A stretch of 53,696 nt of DNA from Halomonas campaniensis (GCF_002211105.1 NZ_JPUA01000051.1:1-53696), one strand, 5' to 3'; positions 43,584 through 52,789 are shown, numbered from the stretch's first letter. Numbers and translations: made by a program. The notes: a model not told the origin generated them from the letters alone.

Positions 43584-44129
43584 CTACTCGCGGCCTGAAA
43601 AAGTTTTCAAAAATCTAAAAAGCTCTTTTCGGTGTGCGGGCCACTCTCGCGCCAACAGAGCAAACCGCGTCACACTCTCATAACCACCAGATCCAAAGTA
43701 GTGGTCACAAAAGGTTCCTTCAGTCCGAAAACCTAACTTCCTATGAAACTTGTAACTTCGTGCGTTGCTTTCCAGAACCTCAGCATTGATTTTATGGAAT
43801 TGCTCCTCATTAAAAATATAATCCAATGCCTCAACACCCATCTGGGTACCTGTACCTTGTGGAGCATCAGGAGCTGCATAAAATCCCCAAAAAGCATGAT
43901 TCGCTATGCGATCCATCTCTGTAAAATAAACCACTCCAGCAGGTTTTTCATTCATGTCAACAAACAAAAACCAAGCTGAATCCTTCTTTTGGGATTCACG
44001 TCTAAACCACGCTTTGTGCTGATGCAACTCGATAACGCCCTGAGAAAACATACCGGCTCGAACAATTGGGTGGTTCCGCCAGCTCAACATTAATTCCAAG
44101 TCTGGCTCATCAAGTTTACGAAGAGACAC
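43584..44129 (-). CDS. pseH: UDP-4-amino-sugar N-acetyltransferase PseH
   Basis: A 181-residue GNAT acetyltransferase that adds the N4-acetyl group to UDP-4-amino-4,6-dideoxy-N-acetyl-beta-L-altrosamine, third step of pseudaminic acid synthesis. The acetyl-CoA motif lies around APQGTGTQMGVEALDYIF, and ESNARSYKFHRKLGFRTEG is the usual C-terminal GNAT block. It begins with R-LDEPDLELMLSWRNHP, common in PseH. It overlaps pseG by 14 bp. Confidence 0.88.
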   Translation of the reverse strand: MSLRKLDEPDLELMLSWRNHPIVRAGMFSQGVIELHQHKAWFRRESQKKDSAWFLFVDMNEKPAGVVYFTEMDRIANHAFWGFYAAPDAPQGTGTQMGVEALDYIFNEEQFHKINAEVLESNARSYKFHRKLGFRTEGTFCDHYFGSGGYESVTRFALLAREWPAHRKELFRFLKTFSGRE

Positions 44130-45228
44130 GATCTTGAATATCCTTTAGGTGTTGCAATACATATTGTGTACCACGACCATCTACGATAGATCTCATAGAA
44201 TTTGACTGGCTCCGATTGTATTCTGGATATTCCAATGCAAATTTTATGGCTTTGTGAATTCCGCAGGTGTTCAGGATTTCTGCATCACCCAGAAACTGTA
44301 TAAGACCTTGAACTTCGAGCTCACGGTTTATTTCAGTTTGATTGCTGGCAATACTCGCAACAATGGAGTTCAAGCCGACACACATTCTCTCCCAGTTCGT
44401 CGTCCCACCAGCACCCAACATTAGGTCAGCCCTAATCATCAATGCAGCCAGACTTGGCAACCCATAGTGAATGCGTGTTTTTCTTCGATTTACCACCAGC
44501 TGTTCCACAGCTTTTGGGGATGGATGGTTCTTGCCAAGCACAACATCTACGAATAGATGTTTAAATGGCTCAGCTTGAAGCGTTTCCAAATAGCGTTCTG
44601 TAAGATGACCGTGGTCGCTTCCACCGACAAATACCAAAACTCTCGATATGTTACCATCACGTTCAGGCAGGGCATTGGCCAGCAACTCATACTCTTGTCG
44701 CAGCAGTGCATAGCGTGGACCCAGTAAAAGATCACACTCGTTATTGACCTTCACTTTGTAACGTTGTTTTGCATTGCTATCCAACATATTTTGATCCAAC
44801 AACACCGCACACTCATGTGCCCGGTCTGCCAAGTCGTCAATCACCATAATCTGTCCAACGACCTCGGCCAAAGAGCGTTCCCAATGGGCATCGAGTGCGT
44901 AATGATCGACAATCAGCCAATCAGCATTGTAAACAGCAAGCACTTCATGCGTTTGCATTGCATCGGTTTGCCATGGAACACCCAGCCAATCGGAATGAGC
45001 AAGCGGTGGTTCATCTTTTTCCAACGTTTCTAATTGTTCTGGTGACTGCAGCAGGTGAAGATCAACCCCCTTTTGCGAGATCAAGTCGGCCAGATGGCCT
45101 TCATGATTTCTGCAAATAAACAGGCACTGATGGCCCTGTCGACGCAGCTCTTCAGCCAGGGTCAGGCAGCGCATGACATGGCCGGTGCCGATCTGAATGG
45201 ATGCATCAGCGCGGAAAGCAATTTTCAT
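44116..45228 (-). CDS. pseG: UDP-2,4-diacetamido-2,4,6-trideoxy-beta-L-altropyranose hydrolase
   Basis: A 370-residue GT-B-like UDP-sugar hydrolase for the fourth pseudaminic acid step. The start MKIAFRADASIQIGTGHVMRCLTLAEELRRQGH is the family signature with catalytic His in GTGHVMR. The C-terminal half holds VFVGGSDHGHLTERYLE and the nucleotide-binding MLGAGGTTNWERM. It begins inside the pseF stop (ATGA overlap). Length is a little above Campylobacter PseG. Confidence 0.92.
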   Translation of the reverse strand: MKIAFRADASIQIGTGHVMRCLTLAEELRRQGHQCLFICRNHEGHLADLISQKGVDLHLLQSPEQLETLEKDEPPLAHSDWLGVPWQTDAMQTHEVLAVYNADWLIVDHYALDAHWERSLAEVVGQIMVIDDLADRAHECAVLLDQNMLDSNAKQRYKVKVNNECDLLLGPRYALLRQEYELLANALPERDGNISRVLVFVGGSDHGHLTERYLETLQAEPFKHLFVDVVLGKNHPSPKAVEQLVVNRRKTRIHYGLPSLAALMIRADLMLGAGGTTNWERMCVGLNSIVASIASNQTEINRELEVQGLIQFLGDAEILNTCGIHKAIKFALEYPEYNRSQSNSMRSIVDGRGTQYVLQHLKDIQDRVSS

Positions 45229-45929
45229 TGAGTCTCCATTTCTGCCTGCATGGCTTTAAATAGCCACTCAGCACGAGCCCAGTCTTCAGGAGTATCGATA
45301 TCCTGAACGCGGTTGCGGGGTAGTTTCACCAGCACCGAGTCTTCGCCAAAGATCATTTTCTCTTCCAACCAGGAGTCCGCTGTACCCCAATAAAATTGAC
45401 CTGCATCGTGCCAAGCCTCTTCTAGATCCTGGGATCGCGTCTGAAAGTGCTCTGGGTTAAACATAGCAACCCGGCCATTCTCAGTAATCCGGATAGCCCG
45501 CTGAATCGGAAAAGCGTAGCTGGTTACCGAAAAGACAAAGCTGGCTACGCTTTGTTGCATTAATTCCCAACCACGCTGAATATCTTCTGGGGTGACAAAA
45601 GGTGCCGTTGCGTAGACGCAACAGGCATAACCCACCATCATTTCATGATCATTTAGCCATTCGACCGCATGACGAATCACCGGGAGCGTACCCGTGTAGT
45701 CATCAGCCAAATCGTTTGGGCGAAGAAATGGCGCTTCTGCACCCCATTGTTCGGCTACTTTGGCGATTTCACGATCGTCTGTGGACACGATAATTCTGTC
45801 GAAACAACCGCTGGCTTTTGCAGCTTCAATCGACCAGGCCACCATCGGTTTGCCACAAAAGTCTTTAATGTTTTTACGGGGGATACGTTTGCTGCCGCCG
45901 CGAGCGGGAATGATCGCAATTCGGTTCAT
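45225..45929 (-). CDS. pseF: Pseudaminic acid cytidylyltransferase
   Basis: A 234-residue CMP-sialate-synthase-like enzyme that activates pseudaminic acid with CTP. The N-terminal nucleotide loop IAIIPARGGSKRIPRKNIKDFCGKPM and the IVSTDDREIAKVA, RPNDLADDYTGT and DIDTPEDWARAEW blocks are present. Its start overlaps the pseC stop by four bases and its stop overlaps pseG. Confidence 0.93.
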   Translation of the reverse strand: MNRIAIIPARGGSKRIPRKNIKDFCGKPMVAWSIEAAKASGCFDRIIVSTDDREIAKVAEQWGAEAPFLRPNDLADDYTGTLPVIRHAVEWLNDHEMMVGYACCVYATAPFVTPEDIQRGWELMQQSVASFVFSVTSYAFPIQRAIRITENGRVAMFNPEHFQTRSQDLEEAWHDAGQFYWGTADSWLEEKMIFGEDSVLVKLPRNRVQDIDTPEDWARAEWLFKAMQAEMETQ

Positions 45930-47098
45930 AAATAGCTTCCAACTTCCAAAGCGATTTTCAGTGCCTGCACTACGTCATCCTGCTGTTCATCCGTCAGCCC
46001 CTGGAACATCGGCAAACTAATCGCTTCACGGTAGTACTGCATCGCTTGCGGGAAGGCTTCCGGTTCAAATCCCATTTCCTGGTAATACGGCTGGATATGA
46101 ACGGGAATATAGTGCAGATTCACAATGATGCCCTGCTCTCTCAGAGACTCAAACACTTGGCGATGTTTTTTGTTGATTGCGTCCAGCTTCAAACGAATCA
46201 CATACAAATGTAGCCCGGAATAGCTGTCCGGGTGTTGACACGGCGTTGTTACCGGCAGATCCTTTAAGAGTTCATCATACCGCTTGGCTAGCTCATGCCT
46301 GCGGGCAACAAACGCAACTAGCCGACCCATCTGGCTGATGCCTAACGCAGCCTGCAGCTCGGTCATGCGATAGTTATAGCCCAGCTCCACCTGCTGGTAA
46401 TACCAGGGGCCGTCCGACTCATGCGTCATTAAGTTCAGATCACGGGTAACGCCGTGGCTGCGTAATAAGTTCATGCGGCTGGCCAATTTGTCATTATTGG
46501 TCACCGCTATGCCACCTTCGGCAGTAGTAATGATTTTTACAGGATGAAAGCTAAATACAGTAACATCACTGTACCGACCACTGCCTATGAACTCGCCTTG
46601 GTACTTACCGCCAATGGCGTGCGAAGCATCTTCAATAAGGCGAAAACCATAGCGTTGGCTAAGCACACTAATCTCTTGCATGTCGCACGATTGACCACAT
46701 AGATGCACAGCAACGACGACTTTTGGTAAGCGCCTTTCTGTTTCTGCTTGCTCTAGCTTAGCCGCTAGCGCTTTGGGGCAGAGGTTATAGGTGCGTGGAT
46801 CAATATCAACAAAGTCAACTTGTGCACCGCAATAAAGCCCGCAGTTAGCTGAAGCAACAAAGGTGATCGGTGAAGTCCACAGCCAATCGCCTTCTCCGAG
46901 GCCTAGTGACAAGCAGGCAATATGTAATGCAGAGGTAGCACTATTGACTGCTAAGGCATACTTTGCTCCTACATGTGCGGCTACTGCCTGCTCGAAGCGA
47001 GGTACTTGCGGCCCCTGGGTGAGGAAGTCGGACTTCAGCACAGAGACCACTGCATCTATATCAGCTTGAGTAATCTCTTGGCGACCGTAAGGGATCAT
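45926..47098 (-). CDS. pseC: UDP-4-amino-4,6-dideoxy-N-acetyl-beta-L-altrosamine transaminase
   Basis: A 390-residue PLP-dependent DegT/DnrJ/EryC1 aminotransferase, second step of pseudaminic acid synthesis. It starts IPYGRQEITQADIDAVVSVLKSDFLTQGP, has the VNSATSALHIA phosphate site, the DASHAIGG motif and the Schiff-base Lys in FSFHPVKIITTAEGG. The start shares a base with the pseB stop (TAATG), so translation is coupled. Confidence 0.94.
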   Translation of the reverse strand: MIPYGRQEITQADIDAVVSVLKSDFLTQGPQVPRFEQAVAAHVGAKYALAVNSATSALHIACLSLGLGEGDWLWTSPITFVASANCGLYCGAQVDFVDIDPRTYNLCPKALAAKLEQAETERRLPKVVVAVHLCGQSCDMQEISVLSQRYGFRLIEDASHAIGGKYQGEFIGSGRYSDVTVFSFHPVKIITTAEGGIAVTNNDKLASRMNLLRSHGVTRDLNLMTHESDGPWYYQQVELGYNYRMTELQAALGISQMGRLVAFVARRHELAKRYDELLKDLPVTTPCQHPDSYSGLHLYVIRLKLDAINKKHRQVFESLREQGIIVNLHYIPVHIQPYYQEMGFEPEAFPQAMQYYREAISLPMFQGLTDEQQDDVVQALKIALEVGSYL

Positions 47099-48096
47099 TA
47101 TATAGCTCCGATTTTCTTTTGATTCTGAGTGATCCAGGCCTGCAGCTCAGAATCTGTCATCCATTCGCTGTTATTATTACTTGAATAGACAAAACCGTCT
47201 GGCACACGCTTACCGTTTTTGATGCGGTTAGCGTCTTTATCCCAATTATTGATCTGCGGCAAAATCTTAAAGTGTTCAGGGTATTCGTAAGTGTAGTAGG
47301 AATCTTCGGCGCTGATCATTTGCTCGTGTAGCTTTTCACCAGGGCGAATGCCCACCACTTCCAGCTTGGCCTTTGGAGCAATGACTCGTGCCAAGTCGGT
47401 GACTTTCATCGAAGGAATTTTCTTAACGTAGATCTCGCCTCCTTCCATATCCTCAAAGGCGTGCCATACCAGTTCGACCCCTTCCTCCAAGGAGATCATA
47501 AAGCGTGTCATACGTTCGTCGGTAATTGGTAACACTCCTTTGTCCATAATCGACATAAAGAACGGAATTACCGAGCCACGCGACCCCATCACATTTCCAT
47601 AGCGCACCACAGAAAAACGTGTCGGGTTTGGGCCAGCATAATGATTACCTGCTACAAATAGTTTGTCAGAAGTCAACTTCGTGGCCCCGTAAAGGTTAAT
47701 AGGGCTACTCGCTTTGTCAGTTGAGAGCGCCACGAGTTTTTTTACACCTTTATCAATACAAGCATCTACCAAGTTCATTGCACCCAAAACATTAGTTTTG
47801 ATGCACTCAAATGGGTTGTATTCAGCAGTCGGTACAATCTTAGTCGCCGCAGCATGAACAACATAATCCACCCCATCTAGTGCTCGATAGAGGCGTTCGC
47901 GATCGCGAACATCACCAATAAAAAAACGTACGCGGGAGTCTCCTTCAAACTTTTTGGCCATTTCCCACTGCTTCATTTCATCACGTGAGAAAATGATGAC
48001 TTTCATAGGGTTATAGCGTGCCAGCAACATGGGAATAAAAGTGTGGCCGAAGGAGCCTGTGCCACCAGTAACAAGAATACTTGCACCATTAAACAT
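47098..48096 (-). CDS. pseB: UDP-N-acetylglucosamine 4,6-dehydratase (inverting)
   Basis: A 332-residue short-chain-dehydrogenase-like enzyme that starts pseudaminic acid synthesis by dehydrating and C5-epimerising UDP-GlcNAc. It has the Rossmann loop VTGGTGSFGHTF, HAAATKIVPTAEYNPFECIKTNV, the LSTDKASSPINLYGATK catalytic region with the Tyr/Lys pair, and YGNVMGSRGSVIPFF. Length matches FlaA1/PseB. It lies 15 bp after the glycosyltransferase-dioxygenase gene. Confidence 0.95.
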   Translation of the reverse strand: MFNGASILVTGGTGSFGHTFIPMLLARYNPMKVIIFSRDEMKQWEMAKKFEGDSRVRFFIGDVRDRERLYRALDGVDYVVHAAATKIVPTAEYNPFECIKTNVLGAMNLVDACIDKGVKKLVALSTDKASSPINLYGATKLTSDKLFVAGNHYAGPNPTRFSVVRYGNVMGSRGSVIPFFMSIMDKGVLPITDERMTRFMISLEEGVELVWHAFEDMEGGEIYVKKIPSMKVTDLARVIAPKAKLEVVGIRPGEKLHEQMISAEDSYYTYEYPEHFKILPQINNWDKDANRIKNGKRVPDGFVYSSNNNSEWMTDSELQAWITQNQKKIGAI

Positions 48097-48111
48097 AATT
48101 AACCCCCATAT

Positions 48112-50271
48112 TTATCTAATATTCATAACGGCAACTGCACGACGGTGCCCTTTATTCTGTGGAAAGCCACGATGAAATCCGCTTTGGTCAGAGATCACAA
48201 GTGCACCTTTTTTAGCCATAACAGGAGTTATTTTTTCTTTTTCAACAAAGGGAGCTTCGGTTCTGTTCGGCAGAACACTCGAGACATCTATATTGAAACG
48301 ACGATATTTACTATCCTTGTGACTTTCTTGCACATACGTATAAGGCCCATCCTCAAGAGAGATACAATCAGTTAAGTATATAAATGCTTTTAACTGAGGC
48401 CGATATGAATCGGCATGAAAACCTCGGGTTTCGGTAACACCTTCATTTAGATAAAAATTTAAATTTTTACAACTAGCGAATGTATCTCCAATAGAGACAA
48501 CTCGAAGCAGGTTTGAATCTTCATAGATCTTTCTTAATTTTTTAAGGCTAGGATAAGCTAGATCAACATTAAATATATCAATCATACCTCTATCTTGCCC
48601 AACTTTACCCAGCCTCACCTGCGCAACTGCTTTCCCATAGCTAGACAACTGGTCATAACCTGAAAGCTTAGCAACATCTTTTTGGATAAGCATCTTTTCA
48701 GACTCTTCCAAGTTTTTACCTGAAGAGAAAAAACACTGCATCCTTTCATTCAGATCATTAATCACTTTTTCTATATCACTAAAAACCTCTTTAGTTATAA
48801 ATTCAGGTATAATAACAATACCTGTCTTATCTAAACAAGCACTAACTTTCTCAACATCATCCAAGTTAGCAAAAGTAATTTCACTGCACCTCTCCTTAAT
48901 ATCCAAAAAAGAGAGCCCCCTAATATAATCGACCGTCTCATTATTAATTTCAACAATATCGGTCATATCAATTTTTTTATTTTTCAATACATACCCCCAC
49001 CTCCCTGCATTTACGTCATGACCTGACAAAACCTCTTCTTTTTGGTTCAGAAGCAACTTAATACCAACACCTATTTTTTCCGCATTTCCAAAACTATAAT
49101 CAACTCTCTTACTCGGCGATGGGAACATATTTTTTTTATTTATTTCATCCAACTTAAAAAGAAGACCGGTAGCAAATTCTTTTTCAACATCACCGATATA
49201 GTCATGACAATAAACTGAAGGAATACCGAAGTTCAATGCATCCAATGCGCATGTTGAAGAATAAGTTATATGGACACTCGATTGACTCAAAGAGTCGTTG
49301 ATAGTAATTTTATTTGGATCCTCTATCTTTGCTTTTACACCCTCTTTTTTGAGTAAATCAAAAACTTCTTTTGCCTCATTTACGTGCAATGGATGAGGTC
49401 TGATAACCACTTCTCTTTTTTTAATCTCAGCAACACGTTTAATCTCCTCAATGGGAATAGGAATTCCTTTCGATTGTGGCTGATGAGTATATAGAACTTT
49501 CTTCCCTTTTCCGTGAAGATGAGTAGAAAAGATAGGGTTCCCCCCCTCAACAATGGAAGCTCCGGCAGCAATATGACTATCTTTTATTAGCATTTCTGTT
49601 GCCATATCACTCCATGTCCAAAAGACATCTGGAAGTAATGGACTGCCAACCTCATTTTTTTTAAACCTTGAATAACAAGGGTGCTTAAACCCATTAATTC
49701 CATGCTGGACATCAATAACTGTAATACCCAGCATTTTACAAGCGAGAATAATAGGAAAATAATACAGGCCATAATAAACTCGAAAAATCAAGGCATCGAC
49801 GCCTGAATTTTTCAACAGATTATAGTAGTCAGCCACCATCCCATTCATTAAGTAAAATCTCTCTTCTAAGCTTGATCGAATACTGGTACCAAAACACTCC
49901 TGAAGCATAGAGTCAAAAAAATCGATTTCTTCTTTCTGCTTATTACTTAACACTTTTTTAAATTTAGCGGGGAGAAGCTCCAACTTTTCAACTTCCAAGC
50001 CCTTGCTCTCAAAACCTTTGATGATATTTTTCAAAAACTCTTCATCAAAAAAATAACCAACTTTTTTGATAACTTTTTTTTCTGGATAGCTATTAGGCTT
50101 CACTCCTGAGAGTGTCATACTACCCTTAAAAGCAACCACTTCCTTTCGATTAACTTCTTTAAGGCAGAACAGAAAACTTTCTCTTATAAGTGGAGAATAA
50201 GTCAACTCATAACTATCAGGAACACTAGAAACAATCTCATCAAAAACAGCAAACTTTTCATCAGCAAACAT
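48112..50271 (-). CDS. Putative glycosyltransferase fused to a phytanoyl-CoA-dioxygenase-type domain
   Basis: A 719-residue, apparently cytosolic protein of two parts. Residues about 1-410 resemble GT-B glycosyltransferases/capsule-type transferases: a Rossmann-like region with VIDVQHGINGFKHP (about 185-198), VLYTHQPQ, VVIRPHPLH (about 288-296) and SSTCALDALNFGIPSVYC. Residues about 470-719 look like a PhyH Fe(II)/2-oxoglutarate oxygenase: TGIVIIPEF at the start, the metal His-X-Asp in RGFHADSYRP (His619, Asp621), the distal His in SGFHRGF (about 700) and Arg near 710 for 2-oxoglutarate. The gene is far more AT-rich than its neighbours, with long A/T runs, a sign of recent acquisition. The ATG at 50271 follows GAGAGG; a TTG at 50298 is less likely. 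By context it may transfer or modify pseudaminic acid on flagellin. Confidence 0.72.
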   Translation of the reverse strand: MFADEKFAVFDEIVSSVPDSYELTYSPLIRESFLFCLKEVNRKEVVAFKGSMTLSGVKPNSYPEKKVIKKVGYFFDEEFLKNIIKGFESKGLEVEKLELLPAKFKKVLSNKQKEEIDFFDSMLQECFGTSIRSSLEERFYLMNGMVADYYNLLKNSGVDALIFRVYYGLYYFPIILACKMLGITVIDVQHGINGFKHPCYSRFKKNEVGSPLLPDVFWTWSDMATEMLIKDSHIAAGASIVEGGNPIFSTHLHGKGKKVLYTHQPQSKGIPIPIEEIKRVAEIKKREVVIRPHPLHVNEAKEVFDLLKKEGVKAKIEDPNKITINDSLSQSSVHITYSSTCALDALNFGIPSVYCHDYIGDVEKEFATGLLFKLDEINKKNMFPSPSKRVDYSFGNAEKIGVGIKLLLNQKEEVLSGHDVNAGRWGYVLKNKKIDMTDIVEINNETVDYIRGLSFLDIKERCSEITFANLDDVEKVSACLDKTGIVIIPEFITKEVFSDIEKVINDLNERMQCFFSSGKNLEESEKMLIQKDVAKLSGYDQLSSYGKAVAQVRLGKVGQDRGMIDIFNVDLAYPSLKKLRKIYEDSNLLRVVSIGDTFASCKNLNFYLNEGVTETRGFHADSYRPQLKAFIYLTDCISLEDGPYTYVQESHKDSKYRRFNIDVSSVLPNRTEAPFVEKEKITPVMAKKGALVISDQSGFHRGFPQNKGHRRAVAVMNIR

Positions 50272-50294
50272 AAAGCTTGTCCTCTCTAAATAAA

Positions 50295-52598
50295 TCAACT
50301 AAGCAATTCAAAAAGATTATCATCTTGACCCAAAAACGCAGTTTTAGCTGAATCAATCTTTGGAGGCATTGCATTGTTGTTTTGCTCAACGGCAGCGGGA
50401 AGTAGCTTCTTAGCTTCCAGAAACTCCAGCGCTCTATCCTGGCTAACGTCTGCTATCAACTCAAAAGCCATGTCATGCGCTGCAAAAACTGCACTTAGAA
50501 TGAAGGCAAGTTTAATTCTTTCTTTCTCGCTCAGCTTAGCCATACGCTCATGGCTTGGCAGCAATAGCATATCGGCGCTTTCCTGCTCAGTGGCGCAAGG
50601 TGTGCGGTCGTTTAGCTCTTCTGGCAAATGGCTATATTGACTGACGTTATGGAAGCGGTAGAAACGAAAGCCATTACGGCTGGCCCAGTGCTGTAGCTCT
50701 GCGAAATTTGGTTGGTGTTGATGCGTAGGCTGGAAGACAACACGTGCCTGAACCAGCAGTGTATTTATGAGTGACTTTTTACCATTTTCTAGCACGCTCA
50801 TGGCATCACTAAGTTCATCTAGAATCAACCAGTCAAGGTTACCCAGGCCTTCAATACTATCTAATGCCACGGTATTAATAGGCAGTTCAGCTAAAGATTT
50901 AGCACCCAGCTGGTGGCGTTTAGGGAGTTGTTCGGCCGGTAGAGGTACAAGAATACTGGTCATTTCCGGGGCGACACAGGCATGCAGCTTTGCTGGTTCC
51001 CCATTACCGAGCAGTGCGTGCTGGAATAGCTGTATATACTCACTGCCTTCGTATTGCTTGACCTCCTTTATTTCACTGGCGGGGTCAAAGGCGACAATAC
51101 CAAAGGCTTCCGTAGCCGCCATCTGGTCGGCAAGGCCACTTTTGAGCAGGCTGGCGCGATTATCAAGCACCATAATTTTACCTTTGATTTGCCAGGTAAA
51201 ATTATCTGTCAATGACAAACGGCTAGTTTGTTGCTCGTTGTTTTCCGGTTTCTCACCTGACTTAGCACCAACCAACTGCTGCAAAGAGCTATCGACCTTA
51301 AAGTCAGGCTTGGTCGCTCGGCTGGCTAAGCGCTGGCGGTGACGCTTCCTCTGGGCAATAGTGAAGTCTTTATTGCCCGCTCGCTGCCCCACCAGGGGTG
51401 TTAGAGCACCAATCAGTCTATCAGTAGCGCGGTCAAGGTGATGCTTCTCTTTGCCTACTTGCCAGGCACGAGCTACGTAGTCTTGGTAAAGGTCTTCGTC
51501 ATCGAAAAAGCTGATGACTGCATCAACGAGAGGTTGCAGCTCTTCATCATTGAGTAAGTGATGGTAGGGTTCTTCATAGCAGGCATCCGGAAAATCAAAG
51601 GCAATACCAGCATTGCCTATCATTTCAGGCATGCCTCCCCGGTTGGTAATCAGTGCAGGAATTCCGTTAAGCATGGCCTCCGCAAGCACTCTTCCAGAGC
51701 TTTCCCACCATAGGCTAGGAGCCATCACCACACGAGCACGCCTGTATGGGCCGCGCATATCGTTGGTATTGGCAGTAATGGTTACATTGCTCAACGAGTT
51801 ACGCAGCTCACCCATTCGGCGCGTGGTTTCTCGCAGCACAGCGGGCCAGTCAGACCGCGCTTCCACCACTTCAAGCTCAATATCGGGCCTTTCTCTTTCT
51901 AGCTTTTCTGCCAGTTGCACAAATACACTGACCCCTTTTTGCCAACTGGGGTTAACAAACAGCAACCGATTTCGTTCATGGCGTTCAGCGATAAAGTTTT
52001 CCGGGGCAATGAACTTACCTACAGGTTTGGCTGAATAACCAACCGTTTTACGGTACATATCCGCCGTTGCTTGGCTATCAGTGAGGATCAAGTCGACATC
52101 ACGACACCAGCGTGGTGACTTATAGTTACCATTGGCCAAGTAGAAAGCGACAGGGATATCGCGATCACGCGCTTCATCGGCAATAAGCATGTCCAAGGTT
52201 TGACCACCGTAGAACCAAACAATATCCGGCTTAAATGAATCCAGCATGTAGAGATACTGGCTGTACCACAGCCCTTCTTCGTGGGTCGTAAAGTGATTCC
52301 GGTTATGGCTATAGCTCACTACCAGCTGATGAGTCAGCGGGCCATCTTCAGCTTCGATTAGTTGGTGCAAGTGAGCGTTCAGGTCTGGAAATTGCTCTTT
52401 GAGTTTTCCCATCCCCTTAGGATTATCAAATACGGTCGCGCCCAATATTTGGACTTCATACCCATGAGCTACCAGCTGCAACAGCATTTGCCGCACGGTC
52501 ATGCTGGCCCCACTAGAGGAATCTAGTAAGCAGAATGGGTTAGCCCATAATATGCGGGGCTTGCGTTTTTGATTAGTAGATGAAGAAGTCTTAACCAT
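50295..52598 (-). CDS. GT4-type glycosyltransferase with FkbM-like C-terminal domain
   Basis: A 767-residue protein. Residues about 12-400 form a GT-B, GT4-like glycosyltransferase: SSGASMTVRQMLLQLVAHGYEV, donor-site E-x7-E motif in APSLWWESSGRVLAEAMLNGIPALITNRGGMPE. A polar linker (about 400-465) leads to a domain (about 470-660) that I read as a degenerate FkbM methyltransferase: VAFDPASE, HALLGNGEPAKLHA, VALDSIEGLGNLDWLILDE and ELQHWASRNGFRFYRF follow the FkbM order. The SAM-binding Gly-rich loop is replaced by DNRASLLKSG, so methylation is doubtful. The tail (660-767) is unknown. The ATG at 52598 is chosen over a TTG at 52625. First gene of the pse operon, just after the flagellin terminator. 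Confidence 0.75.
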   Translation of the reverse strand: MVKTSSSTNQKRKPRILWANPFCLLDSSSGASMTVRQMLLQLVAHGYEVQILGATVFDNPKGMGKLKEQFPDLNAHLHQLIEAEDGPLTHQLVVSYSHNRNHFTTHEEGLWYSQYLYMLDSFKPDIVWFYGGQTLDMLIADEARDRDIPVAFYLANGNYKSPRWCRDVDLILTDSQATADMYRKTVGYSAKPVGKFIAPENFIAERHERNRLLFVNPSWQKGVSVFVQLAEKLERERPDIELEVVEARSDWPAVLRETTRRMGELRNSLSNVTITANTNDMRGPYRRARVVMAPSLWWESSGRVLAEAMLNGIPALITNRGGMPEMIGNAGIAFDFPDACYEEPYHHLLNDEELQPLVDAVISFFDDEDLYQDYVARAWQVGKEKHHLDRATDRLIGALTPLVGQRAGNKDFTIAQRKRHRQRLASRATKPDFKVDSSLQQLVGAKSGEKPENNEQQTSRLSLTDNFTWQIKGKIMVLDNRASLLKSGLADQMAATEAFGIVAFDPASEIKEVKQYEGSEYIQLFQHALLGNGEPAKLHACVAPEMTSILVPLPAEQLPKRHQLGAKSLAELPINTVALDSIEGLGNLDWLILDELSDAMSVLENGKKSLINTLLVQARVVFQPTHQHQPNFAELQHWASRNGFRFYRFHNVSQYSHLPEELNDRTPCATEQESADMLLLPSHERMAKLSEKERIKLAFILSAVFAAHDMAFELIADVSQDRALEFLEAKKLLPAAVEQNNNAMPPKIDSAKTAFLGQDDNLFELLS

Positions 52599-52726
52599 GA
52601 AGCAGCTCACACAGAAAAATGGCAATTTACCTAGCTTACCGTGGTAGCGCGGTGACCAAAGGCGCGAATGCAGAGGTATTTAAGTAGATGTTCTCGCAAT
52701 CAGTCCCCCTCAGACATTGCAGCAAG

Positions 52727-52754
52727 CAAAAAAACGGGGCCAATTGGCCCCGTT
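52727..52754 (-). terminator. Rho-independent terminator after the first flagellin
   Basis: AACGGGGCC (52733-52741) and GGCCCCGTT (52746-52754) pair perfectly with loop AATT. On the minus strand seven T residues follow. It separates the highly expressed flagellin from the glycosyltransferase operon. Confidence 0.92.
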
Positions 52755-52789
52755 CTTTATTTTCTAGCTTATCACTACCAGCTTAAATA

